A stretch of DNA of 53,241 bases from Spirochaetales bacterium. GTDB lineage: Bacteria; Spirochaetota; Spirochaetia; JAFGDJ01. Both the position numbers and the translations under genes were made by a program. Where the stretch lies: the NCBI GenBank assembly GCA_016932135.1, contig JAFGDJ010000166.1:1-53241 (forward strand), written 5' to 3'. The notes under the pieces were generated by a model, which was not told the DNA's origin, did no database searches, and saw only the letters and a list, made by a program, of their open reading frames with translations. Shown here in pieces: positions 6,768 through 14,611 of the stretch (positions within the stretch are counted from its first letter, which is position 1; each line of letters starts with the position of its first letter).

Positions 6768-7956
6768 AGATCTGAACCCGGCGGTTTCGCCCCCGGCCTT
6801 CCTCCGTGTCGTTGGGAGCCACCGGTTCGGTGCCCCCCCGCCCTTCGTAGAGAAAACGCCCCGCCGGGATTCCCCGGGCCGCCAGTTCATCAGCCAGGGT
6901 CTTGGCCCGTTGAATCGACAGCTCCATCTGGCTTTCCGGGGTTCCCACGTCGGCGGTATGCCCCACCACCAGGAAGGTTTTGTCTTCCAGTCTTCGAAGG
7001 ATAGCGGCCAGGGTGTCGATCTTTCCTTTCTCCTCCGGCAGCACCACCGCCTGATCGGGGACAAAGTGGATGACCTCCAGGTTGATGGAAACCCCGATAC
7101 CGGTCTCTTCCACCGTCACCCCTCCCGTGCCGGTCCGCTCCAGTTCTTCCCGGATCTCTTCGGTGAGTCTTTTCCGCTCCCCGGGCAAGCCGCCGCCGTA
7201 CCAGGTCAGGATAAAGCCCGAAACGACGAGCTGCCGCCCCCCGGAGAAATCGTAGACCTCGTCCACCGTATCCCGCATGAAGATCTTCCCGCTCTGCTGG
7301 TTCAGGTAGATGGTGACCAGGTGTTTTCCCTGGACCTGCGTAAGGTTAGGGTCCCCCCAGGGGTCGGCCCCCTGGCGATAGCGGACGGCGTACTGGGCGT
7401 TAATGACCTCGACGGGTTCTCCGTTCAGGTCACCGGGGCCGGCGTACTCGAATTCACAGAGAAAGGGGACCCGGGTGGGAACCATATCCCTGACGGGCTG
7501 TAAAATCCGAAGCCCCTCGCCCCGCCAGCGTTCCCCCGGTGCCGGGGTTTCCTCGGGAAAAGCGGGAAAGTTCAGCAGAAAGGGCCATTCCTGCCCTGGG
7601 GGCACCGAAAACACTCCACCGGGACCCGGAAGAAGAGATCCTTTTTGGGAGGAATCTATCCGCCGGGCTATATCCCGGGCATCCCGGGTCATCTGTTCAT
7701 ACTCAAAGAACACCCCGGTATACCCTGCCTCATCGGGATTCACTGAAAACACCGTTCTGCTCTCATTGTACAGGTACCCCCGGTATACCCCGTTCTCCCG
7801 GATTCGCAGGTTCTGCTTTTCCCGCTGGGTAAAGATATCCGAAGGGGTCCAGTCCAGGGCAAATGAAACCAGGGGAAGAAAAAAGAACAAACAAAAAAAG
7901 GCCCCAACGAAACGCGGGGCCTTTACTAAGCAGGTCATGCTAATTTTACCAGACAT
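6751..7956 (-). CDS. OmpA-family protein, secreted, with large N-terminal domain
   Basis: 401 residues as drawn. The signal peptide follows a second ATG six codons in (TCLVKAPRFVGAFFCLFFFLPLVSFA), so the start could be 7956 or 7938; neither has a good Shine-Dalgarno. The first ATG overlaps the flaA2 stop region, which allows coupling. The C-terminal 110 residues form an OmpA peptidoglycan-binding domain (VIHFVPDQAVVLPEEKGKIDTLAAIL, VVGHTADVG, SIQRAKTLADEL, GRNRRVQIFI). The first 260 residues are beta-rich with no recognised family. It probably tethers the outer membrane or a periplasmic structure to the cell wall. A perfect intrinsic terminator lies inside its signal-peptide codons. Convergent with tatD, 17-base overlap. 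Confidence 0.82.
   Translation of the reverse strand: MSGKISMTCLVKAPRFVGAFFCLFFFLPLVSFALDWTPSDIFTQREKQNLRIRENGVYRGYLYNESRTVFSVNPDEAGYTGVFFEYEQMTRDARDIARRIDSSQKGSLLPGPGGVFSVPPGQEWPFLLNFPAFPEETPAPGERWRGEGLRILQPVRDMVPTRVPFLCEFEYAGPGDLNGEPVEVINAQYAVRYRQGADPWGDPNLTQVQGKHLVTIYLNQQSGKIFMRDTVDEVYDFSGGRQLVVSGFILTWYGGGLPGERKRLTEEIREELERTGTGGVTVEETGIGVSINLEVIHFVPDQAVVLPEEKGKIDTLAAILRRLEDKTFLVVGHTADVGTPESQMELSIQRAKTLADELAARGIPAGRFLYEGRGGTEPVAPNDTEEGRGRNRRVQIFILED
7890..7924 (-). terminator. Intrinsic terminator of the flaA operon, inside the OmpA-family signal-peptide codons
   Basis: On the minus strand AAAGGCCCC-N10-GGGGCCTTT is a perfect 9-bp stem followed by TTTTTTTGTTTG. It begins 22 bases past the flaA2 stop codon, a normal place for a terminator, yet it is in the reading frame of the downstream OmpA-family protein. 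Confidence 0.8.
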
Positions 7957-8662
7957 CCTGAATATCGTCGGTGTCCCTGCTCACTTCGGAGAAAAGATCC
8001 GTGGTGGCCCTGAGATCGTCAAAGTAAATATAGTAATTTCCGACGGTCTCGGCGGGGTCACATTCGATGAGAAACCCTTCGACCTTGATGCCCATCTTGT
8101 TGTTGTAATGGTAATCCCTTTGAACGATGGACGTCGGAATTGCCACAGTCATCCGCTTCCATCCGGAAAAATTCAAGGTTCCCACGGTTAGCTCGGCCTT
8201 CTTTCCAAAGGTATCGGAAATAAGAACCTTTAAGGTGTGCTTCGTATTCCGGCCGATCACCCAAACCGAAAGGGTTTTGGTTATGCCCTCGATGGCAAGA
8301 GGATGGGACGGATACACGGCAAAATGGGTCATGGACCGTTTATAGAACTGTACTTTTACACCCAGGACATAATCGTCCGCTTCTTCGATTCCCAGGGCTT
8401 CTTCATCTTCGATGGGTTCTTTTTCCTCAGGTCCGCCTTCGATTCTTCGAACGGTCACAAAACCCAGATCCCGGGGAATGCTGGCGGTCCAGAAACCCGC
8501 GTCTTCAAATTTAGTCACCGACACTTCTTTGAGAAGCTGCTGAGCCGTATCTACACCAATCTGAGAGGGATCGGCTTCGCCTACCCTGCTCATACCGTTC
8601 TGCGCCAGGAGGACTCCGGCGGTAAGCAAAAATAGCAGAATAAATAAATTCCGTCGTTTCAT
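7946..8662 (-). CDS. flaA: Flagellar filament sheath protein, FlaA family (FlaA2-like)
   Basis: 238 residues with a signal peptide ending near VLLAQ. FlaA-family features include the repeated pattern of a beta-rich core (LSVWVIGRNTKHTLKVLISD, GTLNFSGWKRMTVAIP) and the ending YYIYFDDLRATTDLF. FlaA proteins are exported by Sec and coat the FlaB core of spirochaete periplasmic flagella. The gene starts one base after the flaA1 stop; its ribosome-binding site GGGGAGGAA is made by the last flaA1 codons, so the two are translationally coupled. T. pallidum likewise has two adjacent flaA genes next to a class II aldolase gene, and fba is close by here. It is shorter and more diverged than flaA1. Confidence 0.85.
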   Translation of the reverse strand: MKRRNLFILLFLLTAGVLLAQNGMSRVGEADPSQIGVDTAQQLLKEVSVTKFEDAGFWTASIPRDLGFVTVRRIEGGPEEKEPIEDEEALGIEEADDYVLGVKVQFYKRSMTHFAVYPSHPLAIEGITKTLSVWVIGRNTKHTLKVLISDTFGKKAELTVGTLNFSGWKRMTVAIPTSIVQRDYHYNNKMGIKVEGFLIECDPAETVGNYYIYFDDLRATTDLFSEVSRDTDDIQDVW

Positions 8663-8663
8663 C

Positions 8664-9395
8664 TTATTCCTCCCCCCACATTTCTTCCATTTTCTCCGGC
8701 CAGGTCAGATCGTCACCGTCAAAACGGGATTCAAACATATCCGTGAGAATTTTGATCTGGTCGATGTACATGTAAAAATCCGCCACCCGTTCGGTGGGTT
8801 TTGTCCAGAGAACAAGCTTCTCCAGAGCCAATCCCTGTCGATGGGGAACATAGGTTTCCGACTGGGGAATGTAGTGGGGAATATCGGCTCTCAGATTCCT
8901 CCAACCGCGGTAGTTGATACTTCCCAGGTGAATAACCCAGACAACCCCCCGGTAATCACTGATATGGACTTCCATGTAATAATCGTACATGGAACCCCAG
9001 ATCCATAAATCGATCTGTTTTGCTCGGCCGGGGATGGGAATCGGGTTGGCTTCCAATTCACCGTCTTCACCCTCTTTCACGGGAATGAATTCCAGGTAAT
9101 TATACCCCATGCGGTCAAACTTGGCGTTTACTCCAAGCACCTGCAGTTCGTTCTCGTCTCTGTTTCGGCCGAAAAGGGCTTCAGGCCACGCGTCGGCATA
9201 GGTGATCTTGGGATAATCTTCGGTAATGAACTTACTCCCCCGGACATACCAGTCGGTAGTACGGGTCTCAGGATCGAAACTTTCGAGAATCCGGGATTCC
9301 AGGTTTTCCGTAACCTCATCCGCCGTTACGAAAACGGGCAAGAGTACACCGAATAGCAGTAAAAGGCACAAAAAAAGGAGACTGCCTCGTTTCAT
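8664..9395 (-). CDS. flaA: Flagellar filament sheath protein, FlaA family (FlaA1-like)
   Basis: 243 residues from the ATG at 9395, which has AAGGAG six bases upstream and opens the signal peptide MKRGSLLFLCLLLLFGVLLPVFVTA. The two upstream ATGs in the track lack this spacing. Family features: ESFDPETRTTDWYVRGSKF, KQIDLWIWGSMYDYYMEVHISD, GSINYRGWRNLRADIP and DFYMYIDQIKILTDMFESRFDGDDL, which parallel the second FlaA. It should be a periplasmic sheath subunit of the flagellar filament. It is first in the flaA1-flaA2 operon behind a near-perfect sigma-70 promoter rather than a sigma-28 one, as expected for Sec-exported sheath genes. Confidence 0.9.
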   Translation of the reverse strand: MKRGSLLFLCLLLLFGVLLPVFVTADEVTENLESRILESFDPETRTTDWYVRGSKFITEDYPKITYADAWPEALFGRNRDENELQVLGVNAKFDRMGYNYLEFIPVKEGEDGELEANPIPIPGRAKQIDLWIWGSMYDYYMEVHISDYRGVVWVIHLGSINYRGWRNLRADIPHYIPQSETYVPHRQGLALEKLVLWTKPTERVADFYMYIDQIKILTDMFESRFDGDDLTWPEKMEEMWGEE

Positions 9396-9448
9396 TCTTA
9401 ACTCCTTCATTACATACTTATAGTAGTATCCATTGTCAGGCATGTAGA

Positions 9449-9477
9449 ATTATATTTCTATCGAATATGTTTGTCAA
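9449..9477 (-). promoter_or_regulatory. Consensus sigma-70 promoter of the flaA operon
   Basis: On the minus strand TTGACA-N17-TATAAT matches the consensus at all 12 positions. The leader to the flaA1 ATG is about 45 bases. Confidence 0.85.
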
Positions 9478-9529
9478 ACATTTTTATCCAAACCCGGTAA
9501 TTCCGCATCTGCAGGCAATTAAAAATATA

Positions 9530-9558
9530 TTGCTATTTTACCGAACATTGCATACAAT
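9530..9558 (+). promoter_or_regulatory. Sigma-70 type promoter of the papain-like lipoprotein gene
   Basis: TTGCTA-N17-TACAAT, diverging from the flaA promoter about 50 bases away. The leader carries AAAGGAG before the ATG at 9601. Confidence 0.6.
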
Positions 9559-9600
9559 CCTCTTTATTCTGCAACAAATAAATAAAAGGAGTAAGGTGAA

Positions 9601-10365
9601 ATGAGAAAAGTTTCGTTGGTTTTGATTCCTGTTCTTTTTCTGCTTCTGCTTCTTTCCTGCCAGACGGCGCCTACAGCAAAGAATGTTATCGCTTACCCCA
9701 CGGATTACGACCTGTATACCACCGGGGCTTCCTGTTATGACGGCTGCGGGGATCACTTTGATTCCCCCTACTTCAAACACCCCGACTTTTACAACATGGA
9801 GTCCCAGGGCAGTCTGGTGATAATCCCCCGGTTCGAGACCTACCAGCAGACCACGGAATACACCTGCGGTGCCGGCACGATCTTGATGGTAATCAACCAT
9901 TTCGGCGTGGCCGACCAGGATGAACTTTCCATCGCCGAGGTCGCTGAAATCAGCGAAGAGACCGGCGTCAGTGTGGCGGGAATCGTGAAATACTTCGAGA
10001 AAGAGGGCTGGAACGTTACCAGCAGCCTGAACGAAGGGGTTTATGACGGCTATACCTTTGAAGATCCCGCGGAATTCACCGCCTGGGTACTGGAAAACCT
10101 GGGGAACGATATCCCCATTTTAGTGGACTGGCTCGATTGGGCAGGCCACTGGCAGGCGATTATCGGCTACGACACCATGGGCACCGAAGATCACTTCGGC
10201 GACGATGTCCTGGTGATGGCGGATCCCTATGACACCAGCGATCACTGGCAGGACGGCTACTTCATCGTTCCCGCCGAGCGTTTCTTCTACATGTGGCGGG
10301 AAGGGGTCTACGAATCGTCCCTTCCCCTCCAGCAGCCCTGGGTCATTGCCACTCCGGCAAAATAG
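9601..10365 (+). CDS. Lipoprotein with papain-like C39-type cysteine peptidase fold
   Basis: 254 residues; lipoprotein signal MRKVSLVLIPVLFLLLLLSC with lipidated Cys about residue 20. A cysteine-peptidase triad can be proposed: Cys at about 89 in TTEYTCGAGTILMVINHFG, His at about 183 in WAGHWQAIIGYD, and Asp at about 208 in MADPYD. This order and the CGAG...H...D context fit the C39_2 group of papain-like enzymes, some of which process peptides or are inactive binding domains. A possible second Cys pair (CYDGC) lies before the domain. Single gene with its own promoter and a strong terminator. Likely periplasmic face, substrate unknown. Confidence 0.75.
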   Translation: MRKVSLVLIPVLFLLLLLSCQTAPTAKNVIAYPTDYDLYTTGASCYDGCGDHFDSPYFKHPDFYNMESQGSLVIIPRFETYQQTTEYTCGAGTILMVINHFGVADQDELSIAEVAEISEETGVSVAGIVKYFEKEGWNVTSSLNEGVYDGYTFEDPAEFTAWVLENLGNDIPILVDWLDWAGHWQAIIGYDTMGTEDHFGDDVLVMADPYDTSDHWQDGYFIVPAERFFYMWREGVYESSLPLQQPWVIATPAK

Positions 10366-10388
10366 ACATTTCTTCCGCTTTTTTTTAG

Positions 10389-10411
10389 AGGGTGCCTAGG
10401 CACCCTTTTTT
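10389..10411 (+). terminator. Intrinsic terminator after the papain-like lipoprotein gene
   Basis: The 16-base palindrome GGGTGCCTAGGCACCC (stem with flanking A-T pair) is followed by TTTTTT. It separates this gene from the convergent lipoprotein gene on the minus strand. Confidence 0.85.
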
Positions 10412-10482
10412 ATTGCCAGGAAAGGACCGCTTTATAAAAGCCGTCATCCGGACAGGATCGTTGAAACAGTCTTCCATCCAGG

Positions 10483-11325
10483 TCAGTTTTCCATAAATTC
10501 TCCACCCTGAAGGCTCACCGGAAGGAAAACCGTCTCATGGATCCCTTCTTTCACCCTTTGCAAGGCTTCAATCAAGCCGGTGACATAGGATTCCCGGAGT
10601 ACCAGGAAAGGCTGACCTTCCTGGCCCGGGGGTAAGGGGATATCTTCCGTGACCACCGGAAGGTCCACACTGAGACAATAATCGATTCCCTTCTTATTAT
10701 ATCTTCCTGCGAAAAAGACCCCCAGGACGGTGCGGTCCAGCAGGCTCAAGGAAAGAAATCGGTCCATTTCATCCTCGCCGGCTTCCGAGGATAGCCTTTT
10801 TACCTCCAGCGGGGGGGACGGATCCACCTGCCGCCAACCCTCCATGAAGGCCTGGTATTCCTCTTCCCGAGCGGTGTTTCCCTGCAGAAAGACCGCCGCG
10901 GTTACAGAGCCTTCCTTATTTTGTCCGCGGACCCAGGCCGCGCAGCGCCCGCCTGTTTCCTTCAAGGCTTCCCGGCGGTCCGAAAGAACCGGGAGCAGGT
11001 TGTCTTTTTCCCAGGATCCGTAAGCGATAAAGGTGGTCCCGGGGAACTGTTCGGCCAATCGACCGGCATGCCCGGAAAGCAGGGGGCTGAACAAAAGGAT
11101 ATCGGTATCCGCGGATTCGACGGCCTGCGGGAGTTGGTTTTCCATGTTCGTCAGGCTGATGGATTGGATATCCACATGGAATCCTTTTTTGCGAAACTGC
11201 CGAAGGACCGCTTTTTCCGGTCCGTTGAGGACCATCCAGGCTTCATCCACCAGGAAAAGCGCGTCGGGTTTTCCGCACGACAGAAAGAGAAGTGTAAGCA
11301 GCCCCACGATCAGCCGACGAATCAT
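10483..11325 (-). CDS. Lipoprotein with type I periplasmic-binding-protein-like fold
   Basis: 280 residues from the ATG at 11325, preferred because it opens a lipoprotein signal, MIRRLIVGLLTLLFLSC. The body alternates beta strands and helices (DALFLVDEAWMVLNGPEKAVLRQFRKKGF, TDILLFSPLLSGHAGRLAEQFPGTTFIAYG), resembling BMP/PnrA-like or LacI-like binding proteins in which two lobes close over a nucleoside or sugar. No membrane permease gene adjoins it. There is no Shine-Dalgarno: the -10 element ends five bases before the ATG, so the mRNA may be leaderless. Spirochaetes carry several lipoproteins of this fold; the ligand cannot be guessed. Confidence 0.62.
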   Translation of the reverse strand: MIRRLIVGLLTLLFLSCGKPDALFLVDEAWMVLNGPEKAVLRQFRKKGFHVDIQSISLTNMENQLPQAVESADTDILLFSPLLSGHAGRLAEQFPGTTFIAYGSWEKDNLLPVLSDRREALKETGGRCAAWVRGQNKEGSVTAAVFLQGNTAREEEYQAFMEGWRQVDPSPPLEVKRLSSEAGEDEMDRFLSLSLLDRTVLGVFFAGRYNKKGIDYCLSVDLPVVTEDIPLPPGQEGQPFLVLRESYVTGLIEALQRVKEGIHETVFLPVSLQGGEFMEN

Positions 11326-11330
11326 GGGCC

Positions 11331-11360
11331 ATGGTAGCACCGGCACGGGAAGCCGGTCAA
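11331..11360 (-). promoter_or_regulatory. Extended -10 promoter, probably giving a leaderless transcript
   Basis: Minus strand: TTGACC-N18-TACCAT with TGC before the -10. Five bases separate the -10 from the lipoprotein ATG, so transcription should begin at or next to the start codon. Confidence 0.5.
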
Positions 11361-11369
11361 GAAGAGACG

Positions 11370-11398
11370 TTGACACGGTGAAGTCACCATTTTAGAAT
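11370..11398 (+). promoter_or_regulatory. fba promoter with dyad in the spacer
   Basis: TTGACA-N17-TAGAAT. Inside the spacer, GGTGA-AG-TCACC (11377-11388) is a perfect 12-base dyad between -35 and -10, a classic position for a repressor site. Confidence 0.7.
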
Positions 11399-11437
11399 AG
11401 GAAAGAACGGCTTACGATAGCCGGAAGGAGTGAACCC

Positions 11438-12436
11438 ATGGTATCATATAAAGAATTAGGCCTTGTAAATACCAAGGAACTGTTTGAAAAAGCCGTAGCC
11501 GGAGGCTACGCTCTGCCCGCGTATAATTTCAACAACATGGAACAGCTACAGGCGATTCTGCAGGCCTGCGTGGAAACCAAATCTCCTGTCATTCTCCAGG
11601 TTTCCAAGGGCGCCCGGCAATATGCCAACGCCACCCTGCTTCGGTATATGGCCCAGGGTGCCGTGGCCTACGTGAAGGAACTGGGATACTCCATTCCCAT
11701 CGTCCTGCACTTGGACCATGGAGATAGTTTTGAAACCTGTAAAGACTGTATCGACTTCGGTTTTTCCTCCGTCATGATCGACGGCAGCCACCTGCCCTAT
11801 GAAGAGAACATCGCCCTCACCAAGAAGGTGGTGGAATACGCCCACTCGAGACCCGATTATGTCACCGTGGAAGGCGAATTAGGGGTTCTCGCCGGCATAG
11901 AAGACGAGGTTTCTTCAGCGGTAACCCATTATACCAAGCCGGAGGAGGTGGAAGATTTCGTCGGCAGAACCGGCGTGGATTCCCTGGCCATTTCCATCGG
12001 CACCTCCCACGGAAGGAATAAATTCAAACCGGAACAGTGTACTCGGAACGCCGAGGGAATCCTTATTCCCCCTCCCTTGAGATTTGACATTCTCAAGGAG
12101 GTGGAACAGCGGCTACCCGGATTTCCCATTGTTCTGCACGGCTCATCCTCGGTTCCCCGGGACCTGGTGGAGATGATCAATCAATACGGCGGCGACCTGC
12201 GGGACTCCATCGGTATACCGGAGGACCAGCTTCGAAAAGCCGCCTCATCGGCGGTCTGTAAAATCAATATCGATTCCGACGGGCGTCTGGCCATGACCGC
12301 GGCAATACGAAAGGTTCTGGCCACAAAACCCGATGAATTCGACCCGAGGAAATATCTCGGACCCGCCAGGGATTCCTTGAAAGAGTTATATAAAAGAAAG
12401 AACGAAGACGTTCTCGGTTCGGCGGGGAAAGCTTAA
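11438..12436 (+). CDS. fba: Class II fructose-bisphosphate aldolase
   Basis: 332 residues. It cleaves fructose 1,6-bisphosphate to dihydroxyacetone phosphate and glyceraldehyde 3-phosphate in glycolysis, or runs in reverse for gluconeogenesis. Zinc and substrate motifs are present in order: HLDHGD (about residues 91-96), VEGELG, SIGTSHG and VLHGSSS, with NIDSDGRLAMTAAIR binding the phosphate. The starting segment VNTKELFEKAVAGGYALPAYNFNNMEQLQAIL is typical. GGAAGGAG lies before the ATG. It has its own strong promoter with an operator-like dyad and ends at a strong terminator, so it is monocistronic. T. pallidum has the equivalent gene next to its flaA pair. Confidence 0.95.
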   Translation: MVSYKELGLVNTKELFEKAVAGGYALPAYNFNNMEQLQAILQACVETKSPVILQVSKGARQYANATLLRYMAQGAVAYVKELGYSIPIVLHLDHGDSFETCKDCIDFGFSSVMIDGSHLPYEENIALTKKVVEYAHSRPDYVTVEGELGVLAGIEDEVSSAVTHYTKPEEVEDFVGRTGVDSLAISIGTSHGRNKFKPEQCTRNAEGILIPPPLRFDILKEVEQRLPGFPIVLHGSSSVPRDLVEMINQYGGDLRDSIGIPEDQLRKAASSAVCKINIDSDGRLAMTAAIRKVLATKPDEFDPRKYLGPARDSLKELYKRKNEDVLGSAGKA

Positions 12437-12456
12437 AACCCCTGATCCGTGGAATG

Positions 12457-12486
12457 AAAGCCGTCCCTTCAGGGACGGCTTTTTTA
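12457..12486 (+). terminator. Intrinsic terminator of fba
   Basis: AAAGCCGTCCC-TTCA-GGGACGGCTTT followed by TTTTTAT. The stop codon of the convergent membrane-protein gene lies in the T-tract. Confidence 0.92.
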
Positions 12487-13128
12487 TCGGCGGGAGAGTC
12501 TCCCGGCAGTGGTAAGGAAAAGAAAGAAGGCTGCGCCTAAAGAAACCACCGTAACAAGCACGGCCGGTAGAATTGAAGACACCAGGAAGAAGGTCGGTAC
12601 CAGGGCAAAAAGGGCTGTTCCCGCCGGCACGACGAGAAGAAGAAGCCACCGGCCGTAGCCTTCTCTTTCAAAGGCGGCAACGCATAAAGAAGATGAAAAA
12701 AGAATCATGGTTATAAAGAGCAGGGGCCGTAAAAAGAGGATCTGCGGATCGTACCACATAAAATGGATGATCATCTCGACTATCCCGAAGAAAGCGAAAT
12801 ATCCTGCGTAATACAGCAGGGTTTTACTGCAAAAACTGTGGTAATCACCGTATTCCCGGGTTCGGAAAAGGAGGATATACCCTGCCAATGCCGGAAGCAG
12901 GGGCAGCAGATAATCATGGAACAGGTAATACACATACAGTCCGAAGGGGGTAAAAACCTCCGGCACCGCTTTCCGCAGGAATGAAAAGATCAGGACTCCC
13001 GGAAGAAAGACAAGAAACCCCTTCAACCATGCCAGAAAGGCATCGCCTCGGATCAGGGAAGCCGGAAAACAAAAGGGAATAATAAAGGGAGTGAACAGCG
13101 GAACCGCTAATACCAGAAAGAGAACCAT
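12484..13128 (-). CDS. Polytopic membrane protein of unknown function
   Basis: 214 residues, almost entirely hydrophobic, with about six transmembrane segments (for example FLVLAVPLFTPFIIPFCFP, LLFITMILFSSSLCVAAF and LPAVLVTVVSLGAAFFLFL) and a short basic tail. No ribosome-binding site is seen before the ATG at 13128. It follows the ferritin-like gene by 44 bases on the same strand and probably shares its promoter. I do not recognise a family. Confidence 0.65.
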   Translation of the reverse strand: MVLFLVLAVPLFTPFIIPFCFPASLIRGDAFLAWLKGFLVFLPGVLIFSFLRKAVPEVFTPFGLYVYYLFHDYLLPLLPALAGYILLFRTREYGDYHSFCSKTLLYYAGYFAFFGIVEMIIHFMWYDPQILFLRPLLFITMILFSSSLCVAAFEREGYGRWLLLLVVPAGTALFALVPTFFLVSSILPAVLVTVVSLGAAFFLFLTTAGRLSRR

Positions 13129-13172
13129 AAAAGGGAAATTATCATGAAAGGCGCCTTTAAGGCAAGAGAAAG

Positions 13173-13619
13173 TTACGATGATAGGTTCAGCAGATCGATT
13201 CGGTCCTTCAACAGAGCCGCCTGCTTTCGGTCCTCTTCTTCCAGGCGCCGGAAGACATAGGCCGTATCGCCGCCGGGAACACTCTCCGCCAGGAAAGCGT
13301 AGAAACTATAGAAGGCGATGAGTCGCTGTTCAATAAAGATAAGAAAGTCTTTCGGTTCCATGGCCGGATGAAAAAGAGAGAAATCCGCCACCTTCTCCAA
13401 GAGAGGATGTACTTTCGCATCGGAAAAACTCATCCGGTTGAGTTCATGATCACCGGACAGGTCTTCCAGTTCTATCAGCTGGGCTTTCTTTTGTTCCGTC
13501 AGGGAATAGATAAGGTTCCTCGAACCGGTATTGGTTATCCCCCTGACATAGGTTCGGCAAAGCTCGCGTATTTCTTCGAGCTTCCCCCCCAAGAAACCGG
13601 TAATTTCAAAATACTCCAC
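13173..13619 (-). CDS. Degenerate ferritin-like (rubrerythrin-like) helical protein
   Basis: 148 residues starting at a GTG with GGAGGAGA upstream. The last 60 residues, FIEQRLIAFYSFYAFLAE and FRRLEEEDRKQAALLKDRIDLL, mirror rubrerythrin helices (a Glu-containing helix ending FY..LAE, and a helix with EE..H..LL). The position where the iron-binding His is expected holds Gln, so metal binding is probably lost. It has no signal peptide. It is first in a two-gene unit with the membrane protein, behind a consensus promoter. Fold assignment is moderate; function is unknown. Confidence 0.55.
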   Translation of the reverse strand: MEYFEITGFLGGKLEEIRELCRTYVRGITNTGSRNLIYSLTEQKKAQLIELEDLSGDHELNRMSFSDAKVHPLLEKVADFSLFHPAMEPKDFLIFIEQRLIAFYSFYAFLAESVPGGDTAYVFRRLEEEDRKQAALLKDRIDLLNLSS

Positions 13620-13640
13620 CCTTCTCCTCCGTATGGATGG

Positions 13641-13669
13641 ATAGTACTGTATTCACCGTCGGTTGTCAA
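13641..13669 (-). promoter_or_regulatory. Promoter of the ferritin-like/membrane protein unit
   Basis: Minus strand TTGACA-N17-TACTAT, with a leader of about 15 bases holding GGAGGAGA before the GTG start. Confidence 0.75.
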
Positions 13670-13747
13670 AACCTCTTTTCTCGTATTCGCCTACAGAAAA
13701 ATCTTTCAAATACCGGTTTTCGAATTCCTGCTTTTTACGCTTCCCCT

Positions 13748-13776
13748 TTGACTAAATCCTTCATAGGTGATATAGT
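13748..13776 (+). promoter_or_regulatory. Promoter of the infC-rpmI-rplT operon
   Basis: TTGACT-N17-TATAGT with TGA giving an extended -10. Transcription would begin near 13783, leaving a leader of about 40 bases. Confidence 0.8.
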
Positions 13777-13791
13777 ACCCGGTACGCGGAG

Positions 13792-13813
13792 GCAGATCTG
13801 CACTGCGTCGCAG
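13792..13813 (+). promoter_or_regulatory. Two small hairpins in the infC leader next to the ribosome-binding site
   Basis: The palindrome GCAGATCTGC is followed by CTGCG-T-CGCAG, immediately before AGAGGAGG. infC operons are commonly feedback-controlled by L20 or IF3 through leader RNA structure; whether this compact leader does so is not shown. Confidence 0.35.
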
Positions 13814-13823
13814 AGGAGGTAGA

Positions 13824-14339
13824 TTGGCTGTAAAAGATTTTCGAGTGAATGAAGAAATCAGGGTAAAGCAGGTCAGGTTGATCGGCGACGACGGCACCCA
13901 ACACGGTATTGTCGATATTGAAGATGCCCTTCGTGTGGCTAAGGAAGCGGAGTGTGATCTTGTGGAGGTTTCTCCACAGGCTAAACCGCCGGTATGCAAG
14001 ATCCTGGATTATGGAAAATACAAGTTCGAACTGGAAAAAAAACAGCGAGAATCCAAAAAGAAGCAGAAACTCGTAAAAATCAAAGAAATCCGGATGCAGC
14101 CGAAAATCGAGAAACACGATCTGGAGTTTAAAACAAAGCATATCCAGGAATTCCTGGAAGAGGGAAACAAGGTTAAGGTAACCATTCGATTCCGGGGACG
14201 GGAACTGGCTCACACTGAACTGGGCCGGAAGGTTCTGGATGAAGTCCTGGAGATGCTGGAAATACCCTACGTTCTGGATAAAAACCCCCAGATGGAAGGG
14301 CGGTTTATGTCCATGGTTTTAAACCCCAAATCTAAATAG
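13824..14339 (+). CDS. infC: Translation initiation factor IF-3
   Basis: 171 residues, standard length. Start is TTG (13824) behind AGAGGAGGT; infC genes often use unusual start codons as part of self-control. N-terminal domain: [32 protein letters not shown] and [15 protein letters not shown]; linker rich in Lys; C-terminal domain [42 protein letters not shown]. (K)IKEIRMQP is the hallmark. It binds the 30S subunit, checks the start codon and initiator tRNA, and keeps subunits apart. First gene of the classic infC-rpmI-rplT operon. Confidence 0.97.
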   Translation: MAVKDFRVNEEIRVKQVRLIGDDGTQHGIVDIEDALRVAKEAECDLVEVSPQAKPPVCKILDYGKYKFELEKKQRESKKKQKLVKIKEIRMQPKIEKHDLEFKTKHIQEFLEEGNKVKVTIRFRGRELAHTELGRKVLDEVLEMLEIPYVLDKNPQMEGRFMSMVLNPKSK

Positions 14340-14383
14340 AATCCAATGCACAACAGATTAACAGGATAGAAAGGAACGATACT

Positions 14384-14581
14384 ATGCCAAAGATGAAAAC
14401 AAGGAAAGCAGCCGCCAAACGGTACAGCTTTACCGGTACCGGAAAGGTAAAATACAAGAAACAGGGACTCCTGCACATTCTGACGAAGAAGAGTACCAAG
14501 AGAAAACGGAACCTGCGGCACAGCGGGATCTTAAGCCCTGTGGAAGAAAAAAGAGCCAGACGGCTCATGCCCTACGGATAG
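14384..14581 (+). CDS. rpmI: Large ribosomal subunit protein bL35
   Basis: 65 residues, highly basic, with the family pattern [28 protein letters not shown] and [16 protein letters not shown]. Ribosome-binding site AAAGGA. Sits between infC and rplT as in most bacteria. Confidence 0.97.
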   Translation: MPKMKTRKAAAKRYSFTGTGKVKYKKQGLLHILTKKSTKRKRNLRHSGILSPVEEKRARRLMPYG

Positions 14582-14611
14582 AATAGTCCAACAGAAGGAG
14601 TAGATACATCC

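Noticed and set aside
10389-10406. Palindrome GGGTGCCTAGGCACCC as a protein-binding operator
   Set aside because: The T-run directly after it and its position between convergent genes fit a terminator better.
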